A stretch of DNA of 64,000 nt from Acidobacteriota bacterium (GTDB lineage Bacteria > Acidobacteriota > Blastocatellia > Pyrinomonadales > Pyrinomonadaceae): contig JAHBSL010000021.1 in the NCBI GenBank assembly GCA_019639135.1, forward strand, positions 19,077-83,076. Reading direction: 5' to 3'. Below are positions 8,662 through 16,267 of this stretch, in pieces (the first letter of the stretch is position 1; the number at the start of each line of letters is the position of its first letter). The position numbers and the translations under genes are program-made. The notes beneath the pieces were generated by a model that worked only from the letters and a program-made list of their open reading frames with translations, did not search any database and was not told the origin of the DNA.

Positions 8662-9432
8662 ATGAATCCCCTTTTCAGATTTATCGCCGAGCTGCAGGAT
8701 GTGAGCCTTCTGCTTTGGCGCTCGATCATAAGCCTGCGGCATGGCCCGAGGTACTTCGCCGAAACGCTACGTCAAATGGATATGATCGGTGTGGGTTCCC
8801 TCCCGATCGTTCTTCTAACGGGTTTTTTCACGGGTGGCGTGCTTGTTCTGCAGACTTACCCGACTCTTGAGTATTACAGCATACAGAACGAATCCGGCCG
8901 CTCTGTCGCGACCTCGCTGATCCGCGAACTCGGTCCGGTGCTATCGGCCTTAATGGTTTCGGGCAGGATCGGGTCGGCAATTTCCGCCGAACTTGGGTCG
9001 ATGGTCGTATCTCAGCAGATCGAGGCGATGCGCGCTCTCGGAACCGATCCGATTCGAAAGCTCGTAGTTCCCCGGATTGCTGCACTCATCTTGATGTTGC
9101 CGTTATTGACGGTCGCCGCGGATATTTTCGGCCTGATTGGCGGAGGTATTGTCGCAAACTATATCTATAGCCAGGACGTTCAGGTTTTTGTGGAGTCTGT
9201 CCGGAACGGGATCTCGACCAAGGATATTGTTGGCGGAATGATAAAGCCGCTTTTCTTTGGATTGATCATCGGCGTGGTTGCATGCCACAAGGGTTTGAGC
9301 ACTAGAGGCGGTACAGTTGGCGTTGGCCGCTCGGTGACGAACTCGGTCGTCACAGCATCGATCTGGGTGATCATTTTCGACTTCTTTCTCGCAAAGGCAT
9401 TGCAATACCTTCTCGACATCGGTCGCCTCTGA
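8662..9432 (+). CDS. mlaE: MlaE-type ABC transporter permease
   Basis: A 256-residue inner-membrane permease of the phospholipid (Mla) ABC system that keeps outer-membrane lipid asymmetry. Diagnostic blocks are GVGSLPIVLLTGFFTGGVL, IRELGPVLSALMVSGRIGSA, the coupling region QIEAMRALGTDPIRKLVVPR, and CHKGLSTRGGTVGVGRS near the end. Five to six hydrophobic helices are visible. The frame is open from 8593, but the ATG at 8662 (MNPLFRFIAEL) is chosen because the upstream part is unlike the family. It is followed 21 bp later by the ATPase and then by the MCE protein, forming a compact permease-ATPase-substrate-binding operon. Confidence 0.92.
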   Translation: MNPLFRFIAELQDVSLLLWRSIISLRHGPRYFAETLRQMDMIGVGSLPIVLLTGFFTGGVLVLQTYPTLEYYSIQNESGRSVATSLIRELGPVLSALMVSGRIGSAISAELGSMVVSQQIEAMRALGTDPIRKLVVPRIAALILMLPLLTVAADIFGLIGGGIVANYIYSQDVQVFVESVRNGISTKDIVGGMIKPLFFGLIIGVVACHKGLSTRGGTVGVGRSVTNSVVTASIWVIIFDFFLAKALQYLLDIGRL

Positions 9433-9453
9433 CACGTATAATCGGGGAAATTT

Positions 9454-10347
9454 ATGCTCGCTAACGAAGGCAATAGCGTACTTCCGCTCTCGGACGACGT
9501 CGAATTTTCTGATATGGAGGAGGCGGTCGACGCCCCCGAACGGATCGCTCCGGTTATCGAGTTTCGCGACATCTGCCTCGCGTTTGATGAGAAAGTCATT
9601 CTTGACGGCATTAGTTTCTCCGTTCGGCGGGGTGAGACAAAGATCATTCTCGGGCGAAGCGGCGGGGGCAAATCTACCATCATCCGTCTTATTCTCGGGC
9701 TTATCAAACCCGATGCCGGCCGCATCCTGATCGACGGCGAGGACATTACGGATTACGACGAGCCGGAGCTAATGCAGGTCAGGCAAAAGATCGGCATGGT
9801 ATTTCAGGAAGGAGCTCTTTTTGATTCCCTTCCGGTTTACGAGAACGTGGCTTATCGGCTCCGCGAGCAAGGCACCGAAGAGGAAGAAGTCGATGCCGAG
9901 GTTCGTCGAATGCTGCGGTTCGTTGCCCTCGAAGATGCGATCGACAAAATGCCGAATGAGCTTTCCGGGGGAATGCGGCGTCGCGTCGGTATCGCACGGG
10001 CACTTGTCGGCGACCCGGAAATCGTACTCTTTGACGAACCAACAGCCGGACTCGACCCGCCGACGGCGAGGACCATTTGCGAGCTTGCCATCAAGCTGCG
10101 TGACCTTCATGACGTTTCGTCGATCTTCGTCACGCACGAGATGAACAACCTTCGATATCTTTCATCGGAATACGCAGTGATAGACGAGAACGGCGAGGTC
10201 CGATTTGAAAAAGAAGGGGGGCGGCTTTGCATGATCAATACGGAGATCATGATGCTTCGAGACGGAAAGATCGGCTTTCAAGGAAAGGATGAGGAACTTA
10301 TGCGTTCCGATGATCCTTACATTAGAACGTTCGTACACGGCAAATAG
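9454..10347 (+). CDS. mlaF: MlaF-type ABC transporter ATP-binding protein
   Basis: Cytoplasmic ATPase that drives the Mla-type lipid transporter. Walker [10 protein letters not shown] (67-75), ABC signature LSGGM (170-174) followed by [12 protein letters not shown], Walker B IVLFDEP (190-196), and the switch His in FVTHEMNN. The first ~33 residues form an acidic extension that is not part of the ABC fold. The region [20 protein letters not shown] near the end is an insertion relative to the short MlaF of enterobacteria. It lies between the permease and MCE genes with gaps under 25 bp, so all three are one unit. Family assignment is firm; transport direction cannot be read from sequence. Confidence 0.93.
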   Translation: MLANEGNSVLPLSDDVEFSDMEEAVDAPERIAPVIEFRDICLAFDEKVILDGISFSVRRGETKIILGRSGGGKSTIIRLILGLIKPDAGRILIDGEDITDYDEPELMQVRQKIGMVFQEGALFDSLPVYENVAYRLREQGTEEEEVDAEVRRMLRFVALEDAIDKMPNELSGGMRRRVGIARALVGDPEIVLFDEPTAGLDPPTARTICELAIKLRDLHDVSSIFVTHEMNNLRYLSSEYAVIDENGEVRFEKEGGRLCMINTEIMMLRDGKIGFQGKDEELMRSDDPYIRTFVHGK

Positions 10348-10363
10348 GAGCATTGGCAATACG

Positions 10364-11569
10364 ATGGTACAAACAAGGAATTCACTAACGCTTTCTCAGC
10401 TACGTGTCGGTATTTTTGTTCTTGCCGGGCTGCTTGTACTCGCGTTTCTGATACTCAATTCGACTGGCGACTTTAACCCCTTCGCCAAGCGGCTAGTTCT
10501 TAAAGCGCGCTTTGCGACCGCCGACGGACTTAAATCCGGCTCAGACGTACAGCTTGCAGGTATTCGTATTGGCCGGGTCCAGGAGGTCATCTTTCTCCCG
10601 CCGGATTCTCCGGAGAATGAAAAGATCGAAGCTCGAATGCTTGTTGACGCTGAACTGAACGGCCGCCCGATCACCGAAAGGATAAGGACCGACTCGACTG
10701 CCCAACTTATTGCCGTTTCCGTTTTAGCAAACGAAAAGATCATCAATATCTCGCCTGGTACGGCCGACGGTTCGGCGGTCGCCGAGAATCACGTTCTCGA
10801 ATCGAGCGAGGCAATTTCCGTAAATCAGCTCACGAAGACTGGAAATGACCTCCTTCAGCAGATAAACAAACTCGCCGTTCCCGCCAATGAGATCCTCAAT
10901 AAGGCGAATCAAGGCGAAGGCACTATCGGTCGGATAGTCAATGACGAGTCGCTTTACAATAACCTCGACGCGACAGTAGCCGAAACCAAGCTGACAATGG
11001 TGAAACTCCAGAATACGATCGATAAGATAAACAGCGGCGAAGGGACCGCCGGGCAGCTAATTAACGACAGGCAGCTCTACGAAAACCTGAACAAGACCGT
11101 TGTCCAACTCGAGGGTATCTCTAATGACATCCGTACCGGTCGCGGCACAGCAGGTAAGTTTGTTACCGACGATGCCCTTTACAACGAAACACGGGCGGCG
11201 ATAATCGATCTTCGGACCACAGCGAACAAGATCGGTGCGATCGCTGATGACCTGAAAAGCATCACAGGCCCGCTCTCGGGCGGCGAAGGGTCCCTCGGTA
11301 AGTTCCTGAAGGACGAGCAGCTTTACGACAACGCCCGCGACACGCTCGCCCGCTTTAATGCGACCGCAGCTAAGCTCGAAACAATCCTCGGCGACGCTCA
11401 GGCTGGAAAAGGAACCGTGGGAAGGCTCGTCACCGACGAAACGCTCTACAACAATCTGAATCAAACCGCATCGAACATCAATCAATTCTCAAGTGAAACT
11501 ACAAAACTGATCTATGATTTCCGCCAGAATCCGAAGAAATTTCTTCGTATAAAACTTTCACTCTTTTAG
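10364..11569 (+). CDS. mlaD: MlaD-like MCE-domain protein with five C-terminal repeats
   Basis: A 401-residue, inner-membrane-anchored periplasmic lipid carrier. A single helix (about residues 13-30, VGIFVLAGLLVLAFLIL) precedes the MCE core (about 38-120), which includes GLKSGSDVQLAGIRIGRVQ. The C-terminal half has five copies of a ~45-60 residue unit with the pattern G-x-G-T/S-x-G-x-L/F-x-x-D-x-x-L-Y-x-N, for example GEGTIGRIVNDESLYNN and GKGTVGRLVTDETLYNN. These probably form the long helical tunnel or needle known for MCE proteins. ATG at 10364; an AGGAG lies 13 bases upstream, a little far. The frame is open from 10289 but that stretch overlaps mlaF and is not needed. Confidence 0.88.
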   Translation: MVQTRNSLTLSQLRVGIFVLAGLLVLAFLILNSTGDFNPFAKRLVLKARFATADGLKSGSDVQLAGIRIGRVQEVIFLPPDSPENEKIEARMLVDAELNGRPITERIRTDSTAQLIAVSVLANEKIINISPGTADGSAVAENHVLESSEAISVNQLTKTGNDLLQQINKLAVPANEILNKANQGEGTIGRIVNDESLYNNLDATVAETKLTMVKLQNTIDKINSGEGTAGQLINDRQLYENLNKTVVQLEGISNDIRTGRGTAGKFVTDDALYNETRAAIIDLRTTANKIGAIADDLKSITGPLSGGEGSLGKFLKDEQLYDNARDTLARFNATAAKLETILGDAQAGKGTVGRLVTDETLYNNLNQTASNINQFSSETTKLIYDFRQNPKKFLRIKLSLF

Positions 11570-11594
11570 CGTTTCCGATATTCGCGAGCAGCTA

Positions 11595-11649
11595 TTGACG
11601 TCCGCTTGTCATCTCTTTATACTGCATATTCAATACGGATATGCAGTAT
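11595..11649 (+). promoter_or_regulatory. arg operon promoter with overlapping palindromic operator
   Basis: TTGACG (11595-11600), a 17-bp spacer and TATACT (11618-11623) form a near-consensus promoter. A perfect 11-bp inverted repeat, ATACTGCATAT (11619-11629) and ATATGCAGTAT (11639-11649) with a 9-bp spacer, starts inside the -10 box and extends past the expected start point. Contained GCATATTCA resembles an ArgR half-site. Position just before argR and the arg genes implies autoregulated repression by ArgR; this is inference. Confidence 0.7.
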
Positions 11650-11671
11650 TGACGCATAAGTATGCGATTCG

Positions 11672-12091
11672 ATGGATAAGCACGTCAGATTACAGGAAAT
11701 TTTGAAGCTCGTCGGGGAACGAAAGATCGGTCGGCAGGAGGAGCTTGCCGCACTTTTGACAGAGCGGGGATTTGGCGTTACGCAAGCAAGCGTTTCGCGG
11801 GATCTTGACGAACTTGGGATCGTCAAGACAGGCGGAATTTACACATTGCCGGCCCTGGATAAGCGAAAAGCAAAGCTCGGCGTTAGAAGTATCGAAGCGG
11901 CAGGCGATTCGCTGATCGTCGTAAAGAGCGAGCCCGGCTTTGCCTCGGCGGCCGCAACGCATATTGATTCGGAAGGCATCGCCGAGATCGTCGGAACCAT
12001 CGCGGGCGACGACACGATCTTCGTTGCTGTTCGCAAAGCGGATCAGCAGCGTTCGACCATAAAGCGACTATTAGAGATATTTGGCGGTTAG
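11672..12091 (+). CDS. argR: Arginine repressor
   Basis: A 139-residue arginine-responsive regulator. The N-terminal winged helix (about 1-65) includes GRQEELAALLTERGFGVTQA followed by SVSRDLDELGIVK, the recognition region of ArgR/AhrC. The C-terminal hexamerisation and arginine-binding domain includes EIVGTIAGDDTIFVAVR, with the conserved Gly-Asp-Asp of the arginine pocket. ATG at 11672. It is the first gene of the arg cluster, argC starting at the base after its stop, and an inverted repeat overlaps its promoter. It is therefore likely to repress itself and the four biosynthetic genes when arginine is plentiful. Confidence 0.93.
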   Translation: MDKHVRLQEILKLVGERKIGRQEELAALLTERGFGVTQASVSRDLDELGIVKTGGIYTLPALDKRKAKLGVRSIEAAGDSLIVVKSEPGFASAAATHIDSEGIAEIVGTIAGDDTIFVAVRKADQQRSTIKRLLEIFGG

Positions 12092-13132
12092 ATGAACAAA
12101 ACAGGGACCAGAATACGGGTAGGGATCTTCGGTGGATCGGGCTATGGAGGCAGCGAACTATTGCGCATCCTGCTATTCCATCCGAATGCAGAGATAGTTT
12201 TCGTCACGGGAAACGAGCATGCCGGCAAGCCGGTAACCGATGTCCACCGTAACCTCAATTCTCTTACAGATCTGCAATTCACTGCAATCACTGATGATCT
12301 GAGCGAACTTGGCGAGATCAAGGTTGCGTTTTTCGGCCTTCCGCATGGGCAGGCTTTAGAAGTCGTACCGCGGTTACAATCGGGCGTTAAAGCGATAGAC
12401 CTTTCGGGCGATTTCCGGATCAATGATCCGGGGATCTTCGAAGCATTTTACAAGAAGCCGCATGCGGGTGAACTTCAAAAGAAATTCGTATACGGATTAA
12501 CGGAAACAAATCGCGAGGCGATAGCCAGAGCCGGGCATATTGCCAATCCCGGTTGCTTTGCGACAGCGGTGTCACTGGCTCTCTCGCCGCTAATCGCGAA
12601 AGGCCTGGTCACCGGAAAGCTGATAGTCGATGCGAAGACGGGGTCGTCGGGATCCGGAGCAAAGTCCGCTGCTAATACGCACCACCCGCAGCGAGTGAAT
12701 TCGTTCTATGCCTACAAGCCATTCTCACATCAGCATGTGCCCGAGATCGAACAGCATCTCGGTTCCCTTGGTACGCTGGAAGAGCCGCTGGTTTTCATGA
12801 CACACAGCCTGCCGGTTTCGCGAGGCATTTTCGCGACGTGCTATGCCGCACTTGATCGCGAGATGACCAGGGAAGAGTTGGCGAACGTATTTCGCGAGTT
12901 CTATCGAGATGCATTCTTCGTTCGAATTGTGGAAGGCTCTCCGGATATCAATTGGGTAAAGAACACAAACTTCTGCGACATTGCGGTTCACGTTTCCGGC
13001 CGGAATGCCGTGGTCTTTTCGGCGATAGACAATCTGGTCAAAGGAGCGGCCGGGCAAGCGGTACAGAATATGAATGTCATGTTTGGGCTCGATGAGAAGA
13101 CCGGACTGGTGTTTCCGGGAAGCAATCCGTGA
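12092..13132 (+). CDS. argC: N-acetyl-gamma-glutamyl-phosphate reductase
   Basis: Third step of arginine synthesis: NADPH-dependent reduction of acyl-glutamyl phosphate to the semialdehyde. 346 residues, usual for the family. The N-terminal nucleotide loop GIFGGSGYGGSELLR (11-25), the FGLPHGQALE block, and the catalytic Cys155 in ANPGCFATA are present, as is the HHPQRVNSFYAYKPFSHQHVP segment with expected active-site His. The start abuts the argR stop and its own stop overlaps the argD start (TGATG), showing tight translational coupling. Given the carbamoyltransferase downstream, the acyl group might be acetyl or succinyl. Confidence 0.95.
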   Translation: MNKTGTRIRVGIFGGSGYGGSELLRILLFHPNAEIVFVTGNEHAGKPVTDVHRNLNSLTDLQFTAITDDLSELGEIKVAFFGLPHGQALEVVPRLQSGVKAIDLSGDFRINDPGIFEAFYKKPHAGELQKKFVYGLTETNREAIARAGHIANPGCFATAVSLALSPLIAKGLVTGKLIVDAKTGSSGSGAKSAANTHHPQRVNSFYAYKPFSHQHVPEIEQHLGSLGTLEEPLVFMTHSLPVSRGIFATCYAALDREMTREELANVFREFYRDAFFVRIVEGSPDINWVKNTNFCDIAVHVSGRNAVVFSAIDNLVKGAAGQAVQNMNVMFGLDEKTGLVFPGSNP

Positions 13133-14310
13133 TGAATTTTAAAGAGATCAAAGTAAAGGAAGACTCCTTTCAGGTGGCCACTTATGCCAAGATGCCGATC
13201 GCCGTAGAGCGTGGGCAGGGTGCTTGGGTGTGGACTAGCGAGGGCGAGAAGTATCTTGACCTCTATGGCGGCCACGCTGTCTGCGCGACCGGACATTCGC
13301 ATCCGCGGGTGGTTGATGCGATCAAAGATCAGGCAGAGAAGGTGCTCTTCTATTCGAATCTGGTTTATAGCGATATCCGCGGCCGGGCGGCAGAGAAGCT
13401 CGTCTTGGTGGCTCCCGCAGAACTTACGCAGGCTTTTTTCTGCAACTCTGGAACGGAAGCTAACGAGAACGCCATGCGAATGGCCCGGATGGCAACCGGT
13501 AGGCAGAAGATCGTTTCGTTCGACGGCGGGTTTCATGGACGAACGGCGGACTCGATCTCGGCGACGTTTCTTGGACAATACCGAAAGATCGGTGAGCCAA
13601 ATGTTCCCTTTCATGTCGAGGCTGTCTTTGGCGATATCGAGAGTGCCGAGCAGCTTGTCGATGGTGATACGGCCGGTGTGATTCTTGAGCCGATCCAATC
13701 GATGGCCGGAGTTGCAGAAGCCTCGCCGAAGTATTTCGCGGCTCTCCGGGAGATCTGCGACAAGACAGGGGCAATGCTCATTTTTGACGAGGTTCAAACC
13801 GGTATCGGACGCACCGGCAATTGGTTCTTCGCAGGCAGCGAACTCGCCGCAGGTGTCGTCCCGGACGTTGTAACTCTTGCAAAATCGCTCGGCAGCGGCG
13901 TTCCGGTGGGAGCCTGTCTCGTGAATGAACGCATCTCATCAGCGATAAAGATCAACGATCTTGGTACGACATTTGGAGGCGGGATGATCGCAATGGCTGC
14001 CGTGTTAGCAACGCTTGAGGCGATAGAACAAGACGACATGATGCAAAATGCCCGAGCAGTCGATCTTAGACTTCGCAATGCTTTGAGTAGTATGCCTGGT
14101 ATTGTAAGAATACGAGGCAAAGGATGTCTCCTTGGTATCGAGTTTGTAACGGCGTGCAAACCTTATTACGAAGCACTGCTGGCAGATCACGTGATTACCG
14201 GTACCTCAAGCGACCCGAGTGTGCTCAGACTGTTGCCGCCGCTTTGTGTTGATGCGGAGGCCGCCGCGATTGCATTGGTGAAAGCGGTTTCCGAAATGAG
14301 TGCAAACTAG
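13132..14310 (+). CDS. argD: Acetylornithine aminotransferase (class III PLP)
   Basis: Transfers the amino group from glutamate to the acyl-glutamate semialdehyde. About 392 residues, full length. Seen: AFFCNSGTEANENAMRMAR (PLP phosphate region), FDGGFHGRTADS, the Asp-Glu pair in LIFDEVQTGIGRTG (219-220), and the PLP Schiff-base lysine in VVTLAKSLGSG (Lys251). TTFGGG near 280 is the substrate-side motif. The ATG at 13132 overlaps the argC stop; a GTG three bases earlier is the other option. The family overlaps succinylornithine and ornithine aminotransferases, so operon context carries part of the call. Confidence 0.92.
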   Translation: MNFKEIKVKEDSFQVATYAKMPIAVERGQGAWVWTSEGEKYLDLYGGHAVCATGHSHPRVVDAIKDQAEKVLFYSNLVYSDIRGRAAEKLVLVAPAELTQAFFCNSGTEANENAMRMARMATGRQKIVSFDGGFHGRTADSISATFLGQYRKIGEPNVPFHVEAVFGDIESAEQLVDGDTAGVILEPIQSMAGVAEASPKYFAALREICDKTGAMLIFDEVQTGIGRTGNWFFAGSELAAGVVPDVVTLAKSLGSGVPVGACLVNERISSAIKINDLGTTFGGGMIAMAAVLATLEAIEQDDMMQNARAVDLRLRNALSSMPGIVRIRGKGCLLGIEFVTACKPYYEALLADHVITGTSSDPSVLRLLPPLCVDAEAAAIALVKAVSEMSAN

Positions 14311-14377
14311 GAAGTGGAAAGTGACGGGCGTATCATGCGTCATTTCGCCACTGCAGCATCTGCATTTTTTACAATAA

Positions 14378-15370
14378 ATGAATTTTCTATCCACTGGCTA
14401 CTTCAACCTTGACGAATTGAATGAACTCATCGAGTCCGCGATGAGGTTCAAGAATGGGCATACGGAGCGCCCGCTTGAGGGCAGATCGGTTGCTCTTGTC
14501 TTCTTCAATCCGAGCCTTCGGACACGCGCCTCGATGCAGGTCGGCATCTTTGAACTCGGCGGTAATGCCGTGATCCTTGAGCCAGGGAGCACGTCGTGGA
14601 CTCTCGAACACCGTGAAGGTGTAGTGATGGACGGCAACAAGACGGAGCATTTGAAGGAATTTGTCCGGGTTCTTGAGCGTTATGTCTCAGCGATCGGAGT
14701 TCGAACGTTTGCAGAGCTGAATGACTGGGGGGCGGAAAGAGCGGATCCGATATTGAATGCCTTTGCCCGGTACGCCAACGTTCCCGTTATCAATCTTGAA
14801 TCTGCAATGCACCATCCTTGCCAGGCAATGGCGGACATGATGACGATCCACGAGAAACTCGGTAATGAGAAGAAGAAGGTGCTGCTGACATGGGCATGGC
14901 ATCCAAAGCCGCTACCAATGGCCGTACCGAACAGTTTTGCTCTCGCTGCGGCACAGTTTGGACACGATATTCGAATCGCTCACCCTAGAGGCTACGAGCT
15001 AGATGAGGAACTGATCCGAGAGGTGAAACATTTTGCGGCGGAAAGCGGCGGAAGCATGGAGATAACGCACGACCTTGAGGCAGCTTACGATGGCGTTGAT
15101 GTGGTTTACTCAAAGAGTTGGGGCGGCAAGGATTTTTACGGCAATGCTGACGCCGACATCGCACATCGTGGACCGTTTCGCGAACAATGGATCGTTGACG
15201 AGCAGAAAATGGGCCTGACCAACGACGCGATCTTTATGCATTGCCTGCCAGTTCGGCGAAATGTGATCGTAAAGGACTCAGTTATCGACGGGCCGCGGTC
15301 TGTGGTGATCAATGAGGCCGAGAACCGACTGCACGTACAAAAAGCGATGCTGACGAAGCTATTGAGATGA
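14378..15370 (+). CDS. argF': N-acyl-ornithine carbamoyltransferase (ArgF' type)
   Basis: Carbamoylates acetylated (or succinylated) ornithine instead of free ornithine, the route known from Xanthomonas (acetyl) and Bacteroides (succinyl). 330 residues. Carbamoyl-phosphate loop FFNPSLRTR (42-50), MHHPCQAMAD, the signature TWAWHPKPLPMAVPNSF, IFMHCLPVRRN, and NEAENRLHVQKAML at the end, whose Lys aligns with the carboxylated lysine of the Xanthomonas enzyme. The residue that distinguishes the two known classes (Glu92 in Xanthomonas, Pro90 in Bacteroides) aligns with Thr89 here, in MDGNKTEH. Overall similarity leans to the Xanthomonas form. It overlaps argB by 4 bp. Confidence 0.88.
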   Translation: MNFLSTGYFNLDELNELIESAMRFKNGHTERPLEGRSVALVFFNPSLRTRASMQVGIFELGGNAVILEPGSTSWTLEHREGVVMDGNKTEHLKEFVRVLERYVSAIGVRTFAELNDWGAERADPILNAFARYANVPVINLESAMHHPCQAMADMMTIHEKLGNEKKKVLLTWAWHPKPLPMAVPNSFALAAAQFGHDIRIAHPRGYELDEELIREVKHFAAESGGSMEITHDLEAAYDGVDVVYSKSWGGKDFYGNADADIAHRGPFREQWIVDEQKMGLTNDAIFMHCLPVRRNVIVKDSVIDGPRSVVINEAENRLHVQKAMLTKLLR

Positions 15371-16257
15371 ACATCGAAACACTAGATATTCTACGCGAGG
15401 CACTTCCATACATCCAACGATTTCAGGGTAAGACCTTCGTCGTTAAGTTTTCGGGTAAGGTCACCGAGGACCGGGAAAACCTTTCATCGCTCGCAGAGGA
15501 ATTGGCTCTGTTGCATCAGGTCGGCATTCGGGTCTGCGTCATCCACGGCGGCGGCAAGCAGCTAACGGAACTTGCCCAAAAACTAGGCGTGGTTCAGACA
15601 GTTATCGAAGGTCGCCGGGTGACCGACGACGACACCCTCGACCTCGCCAAGATGATATTCCGCGGGAAAATTAATACGGAGATCCTTGCTCAACTTCGCG
15701 GTCGAGGCATCGACGCTGTCGGGCTTTCGGGCGTTGATGGCGGCGTGATCAAGGCGGTTCGGCGGCCGCCGAAGAACGTAATCAACAAAGAGACCGGCGA
15801 AGTAAAGTCGATCGACTACGGCAATGTCGGGGACATTGTTGAGATTGACACGCACCTTCTCGATCTCTTGCTCGGCGGCGGCTATTTGCCCGTCATCTCT
15901 TCTCTAGCAGCAGATGACAGCGGCAAGGTCTTCAATATAAATGCTGACACGATCGCGGCGGAGATCGCAGTTAGTCTGAAAGCAGAAAAGCTGATCCTGC
16001 TTTCGGATGTGAACGGCATTTACCTTGACCCAAACGACGAGACTACGAAGCTCGACCGGCTTACAACAGTTGACGCATTCAGGATGATTAAGAGCGGAAA
16101 AGCGAGCGGCGGGATGATACCAAAGCTTCAAAGCTTAACGTCGTTGCTCAGCCGCGGCGTCGGCTCCGCTCACGTCATAAGTGGTTCGGAACGCAATGCC
16201 CTTCTTGCCGAAGTCTTCACTGACGAAGGCACGGGCACGATGATCGTAGCATCCTAG
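15367..16257 (+). CDS. argB: Acetylglutamate kinase
   Basis: Phosphorylates N-acylglutamate, the controlled step of arginine synthesis. 296 residues of the amino-acid kinase fold. VVKFSGK (25-31) replaces the more common KxGG loop, IHGGGKQLTELAQKLG is the substrate/ATP glycine loop, and FNINADTIAAEIAVSLKAEK and LILLSDVNGI mark the C-lobe. SGGMIPKLQS near 240 is the conserved ADP-binding stretch. The N-terminal helix ALPYIQRFQGKTF resembles the arginine-inhibited kinases and the kinase domain of NAGS proteins, so feedback inhibition by arginine is plausible. The start codon overlaps the stop of the carbamoyltransferase. No argJ, argA, argE, argG or argH is present in the window. Confidence 0.93.
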   Translation: MNIETLDILREALPYIQRFQGKTFVVKFSGKVTEDRENLSSLAEELALLHQVGIRVCVIHGGGKQLTELAQKLGVVQTVIEGRRVTDDDTLDLAKMIFRGKINTEILAQLRGRGIDAVGLSGVDGGVIKAVRRPPKNVINKETGEVKSIDYGNVGDIVEIDTHLLDLLLGGGYLPVISSLAADDSGKVFNINADTIAAEIAVSLKAEKLILLSDVNGIYLDPNDETTKLDRLTTVDAFRMIKSGKASGGMIPKLQSLTSLLSRGVGSAHVISGSERNALLAEVFTDEGTGTMIVAS

Positions 16258-16267
16258 AAGCCCCAAG

